Positions 1 to 9,561 of a stretch of DNA of 14,519 nucleotides are shown here, piece by piece. The notes below the pieces were generated by a model. The model saw only the letters and a program-made list of their open reading frames with translations, was not told the DNA's origin and ran no database searches. Made by a program: the position numbers and the translations under genes. The DNA is taken from NCBI GenBank assembly GCA_030153205.1, contig JASLHV010000214.1, forward strand, positions 1 through 14,519, written 5' to 3'. This DNA comes from Roseiarcus sp. (GTDB taxonomy: Bacteria; Pseudomonadota; Alphaproteobacteria; Rhizobiales; Beijerinckiaceae). Position 1 is the stretch's first letter. Each line of letters starts with the position of its first letter.

Positions 1-1114
1 CTACGGGGTCGTATTTCTCGGCGACAAGCAATTCTCCCGAAGCGCGATCGAGCGTATAGCCAAAACCGTTACGATCGAAATGAGTAAGAAGCTTCCGAGG
101 CTTGCCCTCAATGGTTTGGTCAGTGAGAATCATTTCGTTGACGCCGTCATAGTCCCACTCATCGTGAGGCGTCATCTGGTAGATCCACTTGACCTTGCCA
201 GTATCCAGATCGCGCGCCCAGATCGACATCGACCATCTATTGTCGCCTGGTCGTTGCACAGGATTCCAGGTGGAAGGATTTCCGGAGCCGTAATAGACGA
301 GGTTCAGCTCGGGATCGTAGGAATACCACCCCCACGTGGCGCCGCCGCCAATTTTCCACTGATCGCCTTCCCAAGTAGAAGTCGAAGAGTTTTCGCCAAC
401 CGGCTTGCCCAGCGACGTCGTCTTCTGGGGATCGATGAGCGTATCTGAGTCAGGACCTTCCGAATAACCACGCCACGCCAGAGATCCGTCCTTTATATTG
501 TACGCGCTGACCCAACCGCGAACGCCGAATTCGCCGCCGGAAACACCAACGAGAACCTTGTCGCCAAAGACAAAGGGCGCATCCGTCCCAGATTGGCCTT
601 TGCCGGCCTCTCCATCCATTTTGGACCAGACGACTTTGCCGGTCTTGGCGTCGAGCGCGACAAGGGTCGTATCCGCTTGATGAAGGAAAACCTTGCCGTC
701 AGCATAGGCGACGCCACGATTAACCGTGTCGCAGCACATGATTGGAATGACGTTAGGGTCTTGTCGCGGCTCATATTTCCAAAGAATCTTTCCTTCATTA
801 TTCAGATCGAGTGCGTAGACGGTGTTGGGGAACGGCGTATGAACGTACATTACGTCGCCGATCACCAAGGGCGCACCTTCATGACCACGAAGGACGCCGG
901 TCGAAAATGTCCACGAGACCTGCAATTTGTTGACATTATTAGCGTTGATTTGATTCAGTTTAGAATAGCGAGTATTCGCGTCGTCGCCAGCCTGCATTAC
1001 CCATTGTTTGGAATCCTTCGCCAACGTCTCCAATGCGGAGTCCGCTCGCGCCGGCAGGTTTTGGAAAGCTAAAAACGCAACGACCGAAGTTGTGATGCAG
1101 AGTGATTTTTTCAT
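1..1114 (-). CDS. xoxF: Lanthanide-dependent PQQ methanol dehydrogenase XoxF (C-terminus beyond window)
   Basis: Periplasmic quinoprotein that oxidises methanol with PQQ and passes electrons to a cytochrome c. The first 371 residues are present, of about 600 usual for the family; the rest lies off the left edge. Residues 1-24 form a Sec signal peptide ending LPARA. The vicinal disulfide pair is Cys127-Cys128 (MCCD). Metal-site residues are Glu195 (GGEFG), Asn279 (GSGNPS) and catalytic Asp321 in [11 protein letters not shown]. Asp323, two residues after the catalytic Asp, is the extra ligand marking lanthanide (XoxF) enzymes; calcium-type MxaF has Ala there (DYA). The ATG follows GAGGGAG at good spacing. 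The gene is divergent from the metallohydrolase/SoxYZ-like pair. Any xoxG/xoxJ partners would be downstream, outside the window. The XoxF clade cannot be fixed from this fragment. Confidence 0.95.
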   Translation of the reverse strand, partial: MKKSLCITTSVVAFLAFQNLPARADSALETLAKDSKQWVMQAGDDANTRYSKLNQINANNVNKLQVSWTFSTGVLRGHEGAPLVIGDVMYVHTPFPNTVYALDLNNEGKILWKYEPRQDPNVIPIMCCDTVNRGVAYADGKVFLHQADTTLVALDAKTGKVVWSKMDGEAGKGQSGTDAPFVFGDKVLVGVSGGEFGVRGWVSAYNIKDGSLAWRGYSEGPDSDTLIDPQKTTSLGKPVGENSSTSTWEGDQWKIGGGATWGWYSYDPELNLVYYGSGNPSTWNPVQRPGDNRWSMSIWARDLDTGKVKWIYQMTPHDEWDYDGVNEMILTDQTIEGKPRKLLTHFDRNGFGYTLDRASGELLVAEKYDPV

Positions 1115-1231
1115 ACGTCTACTCCCTCAGGCTCAATTACATGGAGGGCAGTTGACGACCTTGGTGAACTATCATCCCAAGACAGACGTCAAGCGCCATC
1201 TTCTGGGGAATTGTTTCCGGCAGCGTGTCAC

Positions 1232-1246
1232 GACCTCAGCGAGGTC
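1232..1246. repeat. Short perfect hairpin, 6-bp arms and 3-nt loop
   Basis: GACCTC and GAGGTC flank AGC. On the xoxF strand this lies about 120 nt before the start codon, so it could be a leader hairpin. It has no T-tract, so it is not an obvious intrinsic terminator. Role unknown. Confidence 0.4.
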
Positions 1247-1377
1247 CTTGGGGCTCAGAGCCCACCCACTTAGTGTCTTCGAAGAGACGGAAGCGCTCCC
1301 TTATTCGCTAACGTCCTTGAAGCCGGAAACAGTACAGATGCTAAGACAGATATCCGGCTTATGCAAGCACGATGTTT

Positions 1378-1417
1378 AAATTTGACCTCAATCAATGCTG
1401 ACCAATTAGTCAAATTT
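1378..1417. repeat. Perfect 9-bp inverted repeat with 22-bp spacer, candidate operator
   Basis: AAATTTGAC (1378-1386) and its exact reverse complement GTCAAATTT (1409-1417) are separated by 22 bp, so the arm centres are 31 bp apart, about three helical turns. The midpoint falls near -72 of the candidate rightward promoter at 1434-1462, a usual position for an activator site. It could equally serve xoxF. The bound regulator is unknown. Confidence 0.5.
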
Positions 1418-1433
1418 TTTGGATCGGAGGCTC

Positions 1434-1462
1434 TTCGGAACATAGTTCGCGAATTATATGAT
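1434..1462 (+). promoter_or_regulatory. Candidate promoter for the metallohydrolase/SoxYZ-like pair
   Basis: TTCGGA (1434-1439, weak -35), a 17-bp spacer, then TATGAT (1457-1462, five of six matches to TATAAT). Transcription would begin near 1469, giving a leader of about 75 nt. The -35 is poor, so an activator would be expected. Found by eye only. Confidence 0.35.
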
Positions 1463-1471
1463 TTGTTTTAA

Positions 1472-1487
1472 TCGAATGATTATTCGA
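1472..1487. repeat. Perfect 6-bp inverted repeat at the predicted transcript start
   Basis: TCGAAT (1472-1477), GATT spacer, ATTCGA (1482-1487). It sits just downstream of the proposed -10 element, so it may be an operator or a 5'-leader hairpin. The arms are AT-rich and short, so chance is possible. Confidence 0.35.
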
Positions 1488-1542
1488 GCCTATGGTCGGG
1501 ACATAAAGTCCGCTGCGCAAAATCTAATAGAAAGAGTGAGAC

Positions 1543-2529
1543 ATGTTTGGGAACCGCGCAAACTCCTGCGCACAAAAGCCCGTAAAGCTGGAACGGAGCG
1601 CAGCCCTCGGCTTTTTTTTCGGCTTGGTATTTGCGGCATTTTTGGCCCAAACTGCGCAGGGGGAGGAGAAGCTTGCGCCCTTGCCAGTCAAAGAGATTGC
1701 GTCCGGAGTTTATGTTTTTTTTGGGACGATCGATCTGATGACGGAAGCCAACGAAGGGGCGATCGCCAACATCGGTTTCATTGTCGGCGGCGATTGCGTC
1801 GCAGTCATCGATACCGGGGGCAGTACGCGTGAGGCTGAGCGTTTGCTCGCCACAATCCACGCCGTCACCGCTAAGCCGGTCCGTTACGTGATCAACACGC
1901 ATGTTCACCCCGATCACATTTTCGGGAACGCTGCGTTCCTGAACACGGGCGCCGTATTCGTCGGCCATAAGAATCTGCCTCGGGCCATGGCCGAGCGCGG
2001 TGATTTCTATCTCAAGGCTTTTCGTAAACTGCTCGGCGGCGCACTTATGGACGAAGTGAAGATCGTGCCGCCAACCATGCTCGTCGCGGACGAGATGCAT
2101 ATCGACCTGGGCGCGCGGACCCTGACTTTGAAGGCCTGGGGCCCCGCGCATACCGATAACGATGTGACCGTTTTTGACGGGAATACGAAGACTCTTTTTG
2201 CCGGTGATCTGCTATTCGTGGAGCATATTCCTATTATCGACGCCAGCATTAGCGGATTTTTGAGCGATCTTGAGGGATTGCGACGCTTACCCGCTCAACT
2301 CGTCGTCCCTGGCCATGGGCCGGCGTCCACTGATCTCGGCGCATCTGTTGACAGCGAGCGCCGCTATTTCGAGGTCCTTGCCAAAGATGTGCGCGGGCTC
2401 ATTGCGAAGGGCGCGCCGATCTCCGCGGCGCCGCACGCGGGGGAGGAAGAAAAGGAGCGTTGGCGATTGTTCGGCGAATACAACGAACGCAATGCAATCG
2501 CCGCGTTCAGCGAGCTAGAGTGGCATTGA
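1543..2529 (+). CDS. Secreted metallo-beta-lactamase-fold hydrolase, quinoprotein relay type
   Basis: A 328-residue protein of the SoxH-related metallo-beta-lactamase group that accompanies PQQ dehydrogenases and SoxYZ-like carriers. Residues 20-40 are a hydrophobic signal segment ending near AQTAQG, implying export. The metal site is readable: HVHPDH at 120-125 (His120, His122, Asp124, His125), His203 (GPAHTDND), Asp222 (AGDLLF) and His258 (VPGHGP), so a two-zinc active site looks complete. The substrate is unknown; persulfide or thioester hydrolysis has been considered for relatives, and that is inference here. The ATG follows AAAGAG/GAGTGAG. It is probably co-transcribed with the SoxYZ-like gene 61 bp downstream and is divergent from xoxF. 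Two runs of eight T (1612-1619, 1715-1722) fall inside the reading frame. Confidence 0.9.
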   Translation: MFGNRANSCAQKPVKLERSAALGFFFGLVFAAFLAQTAQGEEKLAPLPVKEIASGVYVFFGTIDLMTEANEGAIANIGFIVGGDCVAVIDTGGSTREAERLLATIHAVTAKPVRYVINTHVHPDHIFGNAAFLNTGAVFVGHKNLPRAMAERGDFYLKAFRKLLGGALMDEVKIVPPTMLVADEMHIDLGARTLTLKAWGPAHTDNDVTVFDGNTKTLFAGDLLFVEHIPIIDASISGFLSDLEGLRRLPAQLVVPGHGPASTDLGASVDSERRYFEVLAKDVRGLIAKGAPISAAPHAGEEEKERWRLFGEYNERNAIAAFSELEWH

Positions 2530-2590
2530 ACCTTCTTGTTGCCACCCACGCGCTCGACTAGAATCAGCTTCACTTAAGAGGAGCGCCGCC

Positions 2591-3418
2591 ATGTCGAATT
2601 TTGCGCGCATTGTTCTTCTTGTCCTGGGCGTGACGATTGGGTTGGAGGCGCCAAGTCAATCTCCCGCCCAAAATGCGGCGGCTTCCCAGCCTTCCGAGGC
2701 GACGTGGAACAGCATTAAGGACGATATATTTAAAGGGCGCCCGGTTCTGGACAGCGCCGGGCTCATTTCTCTCGAAGCGCCGCGCCGCGCGGAGGACGCT
2801 GCCATTGTACCGATTACAATCCGGATGAACCTTCCTGCCGGCGAGGGACGTTCGCTCCGATCGCTAACTCTGATCGTCGATGAGAATCCAGCTCCGGTTG
2901 CCGGGAAGTTCGATATCGGGGCGAACTCTGGTTTAACTGCTATTTCGACGCGAATTCGCGTGAACAGCTATTCTTATGTCCGTGCGATCGCTGAGCTCAG
3001 CGACGGCCAACTCTATGGCGTCAAGGCTTATGTGAAGGCGTCCGGTGGTTGCTCGGCGCCGATGGCGCGCAACGAGCAGGACAAGTCGACGCTAGGCCAA
3101 ATGAAATTCCGCGTCTTTCCGACCGAAAGTGGGAGCGCGCCGGAGGCGCAGTTGATGCTGCGGCATCCGCAAAACTCCGGCCTCCAAATGGATCAGATGA
3201 CTCGACTCTACATTCCCCCGTTCTTCATCCAGACCTTGAAGATCTGGCAGGGCGACGATTTGGTGCTGGCGCTCGATGGAGGCATTTCGATCTCGCAAGA
3301 TCCAAACCTGCGTTTCAACTACCGGCCAAACGGCGCCGAAAAGTTTCGCGCGGAGGGTGTCGACACCAGCAAGAATATCTTCAAAGGCGAATGGTCGGTT
3401 GAAAAGTCCATTCTTTAG
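2591..3418 (+). CDS. Quinoprotein dehydrogenase-associated SoxYZ-like carrier protein
   Basis: A 275-residue exported protein fusing a SoxY-like half to a SoxZ-like half. Residues 1-27 are a signal peptide. The SoxY-like part (about 38-155) ends in SGGCSAP with Cys154, matching the substrate-carrying cysteine of the SoxY GGCGG arm. The SoxZ-like part (about 170-270) contains KFRVFP, a LRHPQNSG stretch and PPFFIQTLKIWQ. In Sox systems SoxY carries sulfur intermediates on this cysteine; here the partner is a methanol dehydrogenase locus and the cargo is unknown. The ATG is preceded by AAGAGGAG. The metallohydrolase just upstream is the usual partner and may release whatever is bound. No soxA, soxX, soxB or soxC is visible, so ordinary thiosulfate oxidation is not indicated. 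Confidence 0.85.
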   Translation: MSNFARIVLLVLGVTIGLEAPSQSPAQNAAASQPSEATWNSIKDDIFKGRPVLDSAGLISLEAPRRAEDAAIVPITIRMNLPAGEGRSLRSLTLIVDENPAPVAGKFDIGANSGLTAISTRIRVNSYSYVRAIAELSDGQLYGVKAYVKASGGCSAPMARNEQDKSTLGQMKFRVFPTESGSAPEAQLMLRHPQNSGLQMDQMTRLYIPPFFIQTLKIWQGDDLVLALDGGISISQDPNLRFNYRPNGAEKFRAEGVDTSKNIFKGEWSVEKSIL

Positions 3419-3471
3419 CTCGAGAGGAGAACGGAGGCTGATCCGGTCGCGAAAGCTTCTTTTGCCGCAAC

Positions 3472-3483
3472 AATTCGCGAATT
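3472..3483. repeat. 12-bp perfect palindrome at the convergent gene ends
   Basis: AATTCGCGAATT overlaps the stop codon of the leftward cytochrome gene and lies 54 bp after the SoxYZ-like stop. A shared TTCGCGAATTA string also occurs at 1446-1456. No spaced stem plus T-tract terminator is evident. Possibly chance. Confidence 0.3.
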
Positions 3484-3874
3484 ACTTTTTCTTACCGTCG
3501 GGGCCGAATTGCTTCAGGTAAGCGATGACATTGTCAATATCCTCTTCCTTGCTGAGTCCGGGGAAGATCATTTTGGTGCCGGGAATTTTGGCGCGGGGAT
3601 TCTTCAAATAGACCTTGAGCGTTGCTTCGTCCCACGTGATCCCCGAAGTTTTGTTGGCGTCGCTATAAGAATAGCCGGGGTAACTTCCAGCGGGGCGGCC
3701 CACGACGCCGTTTAGGACTGGACCTATGGCGTTCTTCGCTGCCTCGCCGATCTGGTGGCAAGCTTTGCATTTGATGAAAACCGATTCGCCAGCGGCGGCG
3801 TCTTGAGCGCGGGCCGATGCCGCGGATAGCAATATTGTCAGCGTGATCGCCAACCCAATCTGAACTCTCCCCAT
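3482..3874 (-). CDS. Small secreted class I cytochrome c
   Basis: A 130-residue periplasmic monohaem cytochrome resembling c550/c2. A signal peptide ends near SARAQ (residue 24). The haem site is CKACH (Cys36, Cys39, His40), and the distal ligand is probably Met102 in PGTKMIFPGL. The mature size of about 105 residues suits a soluble electron carrier. The ATG at 3874 is chosen because GGGGAG lies just before it; an in-frame GTG at 3886 is a weaker alternative. Proximity to xoxF suggests it carries electrons from methanol oxidation toward a terminal oxidase. It is not clearly a cytochrome cL (MxaG/XoxG), so no symbol is given. It converges on the SoxYZ-like gene and lies downstream of the cbb operon on the same strand after a 306-bp gap. 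Confidence 0.9.
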   Translation of the reverse strand: MGRVQIGLAITLTILLSAASARAQDAAAGESVFIKCKACHQIGEAAKNAIGPVLNGVVGRPAGSYPGYSYSDANKTSGITWDEATLKVYLKNPRAKIPGTKMIFPGLSKEEDIDNVIAYLKQFGPDGKKK

Positions 3875-4180
3875 CGGTCTCCCCACTGGTGTATGTTCTA
3901 AGCATTAGGCTGGCGGTATCACAGCAAACGATCAATACGACATTTTGTAGCGGGTGCCCGCCAAGTCCTATCTAGCGGAAATCCCTTCAGGAAAACAAGT
4001 TGCACGACGAGATTGATTGGATTGCGGGATAAGTTCCCAAACAGTGAGAGATTTTCCCGAGGTCGCGACGCGCACCACGTATTTGAGTCGCGCGACTACG
4101 ATCCAAAACCGGTACTCCTTCGCCGTGACAAGACGAACGGCCTGGTTGAGAAGGTCGCAATATTCGCGAGCAATGCATCG
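3875..4180. other. Gap between cbbY and the cytochrome gene, no convincing gene
   Basis: About 306 bp. It should hold the end of the cbb transcript and the cytochrome promoter, but no strong terminator or promoter stands out. Two palindromes are visible: GCGGGTGCCCGC (3950-3961) and AGTCGCGCGACT (4086-4097). The cbbY frame stays open for 70 codons after its stop, to a TAG at 3968-3970, but has no ATG or GTG near its beginning. Several overlapping open frames exist, none recognisable. Confidence 0.5.
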
Positions 4181-4873
4181 TCAATGCGTCGCATCGATCA
4201 GGAGCCCGAAATCTGACAAGTCGGCCAACACTTTCGCGGCGCCTGAAAAAGTTTGGCCGTGGCTGTAGAGGCTGGGCGTGATCCACGTTGTGATGGCCGC
4301 CGCAAGCGCGGCGCTCAGTCCGATGGACGTATCCTCAATGGCGAGGCATTCGTCGCTTGTCAGACGGAGGCGTGTAAGCGCCTCGAGATAGACGTCCGGG
4401 GCCGGTTTCTTCCGGGGCGCCTCGTCGCCCGCGACAATCACTTCGAATAGGCCCGCCGCGTCGGGACTAAGATTGGCCGACAAAAGAGCGTCGACATTCG
4501 ATCGCGTGGTCGTGGTGGCGATGGCGAGACGCAAGTTGCGGCGGCGGGCGTGCTTGATCGCCGCGCGCACGCCGGTTCGAAATGGGCACTGGCCGGCCGC
4601 AACGAGCGCAAGATAACGTGCAGTCTTGGCGGCATGGATTTCAGCCAGGCGCGCATCCGACAAAGCGTCCGACGAAAAGCCGAGGGTCCTGGCGAAATAA
4701 CGCATGCGCTCCTTGCCGCCTGCAACCTGCAGAAGCTCGCCATAGAGATCGCGGTCCCAAAACCAGTCGAGGCCAAAGCTCGGGAAAGTCTCGTTAAAAG
4801 CGTGGCGATGAGTCTCTTCGGTCTCCGCGAGAGTCCCGTCGACATCGAAAATGACGGCGCGCAGGGGAACCAT
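4181..4873 (-). CDS. cbbY: HAD-family sugar bisphosphate phosphatase CbbY
   Basis: A 230-residue HAD hydrolase, the same length as Rhodobacter CbbY. CbbY removes xylulose-1,5-bisphosphate, a RuBisCO misfire inhibitor, so it maintains carboxylation together with CbbX. Visible motifs are the nucleophile and acid Asp10 and Asp12 in FDVDGTLAETEE, the cap-domain GGKER (52-56), motif II TTTTR (about 120-124), the motif III lysine in RKKPAPD (154-160) and the motif IV acids Glu180-Asp181 in IEDTSIG. It is the last gene of the cbb operon and starts 5 bp after the rpe stop. No clear Shine-Dalgarno precedes the ATG, so translation is probably coupled to rpe. Confident as CbbY from motifs and context. 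Confidence 0.93.
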   Translation of the reverse strand: MVPLRAVIFDVDGTLAETEETHRHAFNETFPSFGLDWFWDRDLYGELLQVAGGKERMRYFARTLGFSSDALSDARLAEIHAAKTARYLALVAAGQCPFRTGVRAAIKHARRRNLRLAIATTTTRSNVDALLSANLSPDAAGLFEVIVAGDEAPRKKPAPDVYLEALTRLRLTSDECLAIEDTSIGLSAALAAAITTWITPSLYSHGQTFSGAAKVLADLSDFGLLIDATH

Positions 4874-4878
4874 CTGTT

Positions 4879-5562
4879 TCAGCGGGCTAAACGCGCGGCC
4901 TCAGCCGCCGAGCGCAGAGCCGTGATGTTGGCGCGATAGGAATCCGGCGCGCCGCCTCTGAACACGGACGATCCGGCGACGATGACATCCGCTCCGGCCT
5001 GGGCAGCTTTAGCCGCGGTTTCCGGATTGGCGCCGCCATCAATCTCGAGTCGGATGGGCCGGCCGCCGATCATTGTACGAATACGGCGGATCTTTTCGAG
5101 CTGGCTGTCGATGAAAGATTGGCCGCCGAAGCCAGGATTGACTGTCATCACCAAGATGAGATCGACGAGGTCGAGCACGTATTCAAGGCAAGTTTCATCA
5201 GTCGCCGGGCAAATCACGGCGCCTGCTTTCTTACCGAGCGCACGCACCCTCTGCAGCGAGCGGTGGAGATGCGGGCCCGCCTCCTGATGCAAAGTGATGA
5301 TGTCGGCGCCCGCGTCGGCGAACGCCTCCAGATAGGCGTCGGCCGGAGCAATCATCAAATGCACATCGAACATTTTGTTCGTGTAAGGCCTGATCGCTCT
5401 AATCACACTAGGACCAAAGGTAATGTTGGGAACAAAATGTCCGTCCATTACATCACAATGAATCCAATCAGCCCCCGCTGCGTCGATCGCACGTATCTCC
5501 TCGCCGAGACGGGAAAAGTCCGCAGAAAGAATTGACGGCGCGATGAGGATGGGGTCAGGCAT
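4879..5562 (-). CDS. rpe: Ribulose-phosphate 3-epimerase
   Basis: A 227-residue TIM-barrel epimerase (also called cbbE) interconverting ribulose-5-phosphate and xylulose-5-phosphate in the regenerative part of the CBB cycle. It begins [20 protein letters not shown], the usual family N-terminus. Active-site residues are Ser10, His35 and Asp37 in [12 protein letters not shown], His68 in FDVHLM, the [10 protein letters not shown] loop, and the second Asp in EIDGGAN. The ATG at 5562 has AAGAGG 5 nt upstream and overlaps the end of cbbX by 8 bp (ATGCCTGA), implying translational coupling. A longer in-frame start exists upstream inside cbbX but would add a basic tail absent from the family. Confidence 0.95.
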   Translation of the reverse strand: MPDPILIAPSILSADFSRLGEEIRAIDAAGADWIHCDVMDGHFVPNITFGPSVIRAIRPYTNKMFDVHLMIAPADAYLEAFADAGADIITLHQEAGPHLHRSLQRVRALGKKAGAVICPATDETCLEYVLDLVDLILVMTVNPGFGGQSFIDSQLEKIRRIRTMIGGRPIRLEIDGGANPETAAKAAQAGADVIVAGSSVFRGGAPDSYRANITALRSAAEAARLAR

Positions 5563-6493
5563 CCTGCCTCTTCTCCGCATCGATAGCGAAAACCCGGCTC
5601 GCCTGAATGTCGGGCGAGTCAATGATCATGAGATCATCCGCTGTCAAATCTCGATCGGGGTCGCGCGTCAAACGATTGGCCTGTCGGAGTCTGGCGCGAT
5701 CAAGGGCGTTTCTAATGGATCGCGCATTAGAAAAGAGCGGCTGGCGCGTTCTGGCGGCGATATAGCGAACGAAGGCGTCACGCCCACCTGCGCTGAATTT
5801 AAAATTCAAGTCGCGCAGCATGAGTTCCGCGATGCTCAAGAGTTCCGCCTCGGTGTAATCCGGGAATTCGACGTGATGAGCGATCCGCGAGCGAAAGCCA
5901 GGATTACTTTCGAAAAACCGCTCCATCCGATCGGCATAGCCAGCGAGAATGACGACAATATCCTCCCGCTGCGTCTCCATGACTTGGAGAAGAATTTCGA
6001 TCGCCTCTTGGCCGTAGTCACGTTCGTTATCGGGTCGGTAGAGATAATAGGCCTCATCGATGAAGAGGACGCCTCCCATCGCCTTCTTCAGGATTTCCTT
6101 GGTCTTTGGCGCAGTATGACCAATATACTGTCCGACAAGATCGTCGCGAGTCACCGAGACGAGATGGCCGCGTCGTACGAAGCCTAGACGATGCAGCAAA
6201 TCGGCCATGCGTAAGGCCACAGTGGTTTTGCCCGTGCCTGGATTGCCAGTGAAGGACATATGCAAAGTGGGCGTCTGGCCGGCGAGGGCGAGTTTGCGGC
6301 GAGCGCGCTCGACGACCAGCAGCGATGCGATCTCACGGATGCGGGTCTTCACGGGCCGCAAACCGACCAATTCGCGATCAAGCGTCGTCAGCACCTCTTC
6401 AACGCCTGCGCCTTGTATCTCGCCGCGCAGCCGGATGGACGGCGACTGATCGCCCGATCCAGCATGCGCATTTGGGGATGCCTCGGAAACCAT
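5555..6493 (-). CDS. cbbX: Red-type RuBisCO activase CbbX
   Basis: A 312-residue AAA+ ATPase that removes inhibitory sugar phosphates from red-type RuBisCO by threading the C-terminal tail of the large subunit. Walker A is GNPGTGKTT (83-91), pore loop YIG (123-125) in [13 protein letters not shown], Walker B VLFIDEA (142-148), a sensor-1 segment ILAGYAD (182-188), and arginines in NPGFRSRI (Arg201, Arg203) at the arginine-finger position. The ATG at 6493 gives close to the family length (about 309 in Rhodobacter) and has GAAGAAGG about 10 nt upstream. The frame remains open upstream through cbbS, but that part is not activase-like. It sits 50 bp downstream of cbbS and overlaps rpe. Confidence 0.95.
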   Translation of the reverse strand: MVSEASPNAHAGSGDQSPSIRLRGEIQGAGVEEVLTTLDRELVGLRPVKTRIREIASLLVVERARRKLALAGQTPTLHMSFTGNPGTGKTTVALRMADLLHRLGFVRRGHLVSVTRDDLVGQYIGHTAPKTKEILKKAMGGVLFIDEAYYLYRPDNERDYGQEAIEILLQVMETQREDIVVILAGYADRMERFFESNPGFRSRIAHHVEFPDYTEAELLSIAELMLRDLNFKFSAGGRDAFVRYIAARTRQPLFSNARSIRNALDRARLRQANRLTRDPDRDLTADDLMIIDSPDIQASRVFAIDAEKRQDA

Positions 6494-6543
6494 GACGTTG
6501 GCGCCTTCTTCGGAACGCGATTGACGATGCCTGCGAAGCAGCT

Positions 6544-6963
6544 TTATGCGTAGCGTTGATCCTCTGGCTTGTCGGCGACATAGGCGTGCGTCGCGTAATG
6601 CAGGTTGCGCCCTCTGCCTTCGCTCCGATCGAGGCGGAAGCCGGGCTCTTCCTTTGGCCGATTGACAAGGAATGAAATCCGTACCGACTCCCAACCATGC
6701 GAAGAATCAAAGCCGCAGAGCCTGATATAGCGATTTCCATAGACTCGCCGGCAATCCTCGAGCTCTTTCATGACTCCGGCAGCGTCGCGCAAGTCGAACA
6801 TCGGCAGTCCCCACATTTCCCAATAAGTGTTGCGTGGGTGCGGGTCGTCGGTGAATTCGAAGCTCACCGCCCAGCCTTTGTCGAGGCAGTATTGCACTTG
6901 GGCGCGGATCTGCTCGTCGGTGAGATCGGGCAGGAAAGAAAAACAGCCTTGGGTGATGCGCAT
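6544..6963 (-). CDS. cbbS: RuBisCO small subunit, red type (form IC/D)
   Basis: A 139-residue small subunit beginning [19 protein letters not shown], with the classic [20 protein letters not shown] core (residues about 36-55). The C-terminal extension (about 110-139, [22 protein letters not shown] region) is the hairpin typical of red-type small subunits, which lines the central pore of the L8S8 complex. The ATG has AAGGAG 7 nt upstream and lies 10 bp after cbbL. A longer in-frame start at 7041 inside cbbL is rejected. Confidence 0.97.
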   Translation of the reverse strand: MRITQGCFSFLPDLTDEQIRAQVQYCLDKGWAVSFEFTDDPHPRNTYWEMWGLPMFDLRDAAGVMKELEDCRRVYGNRYIRLCGFDSSHGWESVRISFLVNRPKEEPGFRLDRSEGRGRNLHYATHAYVADKPEDQRYA

Positions 6964-6973
6964 TGTCGGCTCC

Positions 6974-9552
<2,579 letters not shown>

Positions 9553-9561
9553 GGTTCCTCC

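Larger units (their letters stand above)
1115..1542. promoter_or_regulatory. Divergent intergenic region between xoxF and the metallohydrolase gene
   Basis: This 428-bp AT-richer gap must carry the promoters for xoxF (leftward) and the metallohydrolase gene (rightward). No convincing protein is seen. It holds a 9-bp inverted repeat (1378-1417), a 6-bp one (1472-1487), a short GC hairpin (1232-1246) and a 10-bp inverted pair at 1212-1221 and 1322-1331. A rightward promoter can be proposed at 1434-1462. No clear xoxF promoter was found; if it lies near 1378-1417, the xoxF leader would exceed 200 nt. Confidence 0.6.

Noticed and set aside
80..1072. Rightward open frames across the left edge
   Set aside because: They are antisense to xoxF, which has unmistakable PQQ dehydrogenase motifs on the other strand.
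1480..2151. A 223-residue leftward open frame
   Set aside because: It is antisense to the metallohydrolase gene, whose zinc motifs and signal peptide are clear.
2591..3418. Part of a conventional thiosulfate-oxidising Sox operon
   Set aside because: The protein is a SoxY-SoxZ fusion with GGCSAP rather than a terminal GGCGG, and no soxA, soxX, soxB or soxC neighbours are present in the window.
3950..3961. GCGGGTGCCCGC as a transcription terminator
   Set aside because: The arms leave only a 2-nt loop and no T-tract follows on either strand; it is more likely a chance palindrome.
3968..4286. Overlapping small open frames on both strands in and beside the cbbY-cytochrome gap
   Set aside because: They are in mutually exclusive frames, lack clear Shine-Dalgarno sites and recognisable motifs, and several overlap the end of cbbY.
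6494..6694. 67-residue extension of CbbX
   Set aside because: It overlaps cbbS in another frame, is Arg-rich and non-conserved in type, and the shorter form has the family length.
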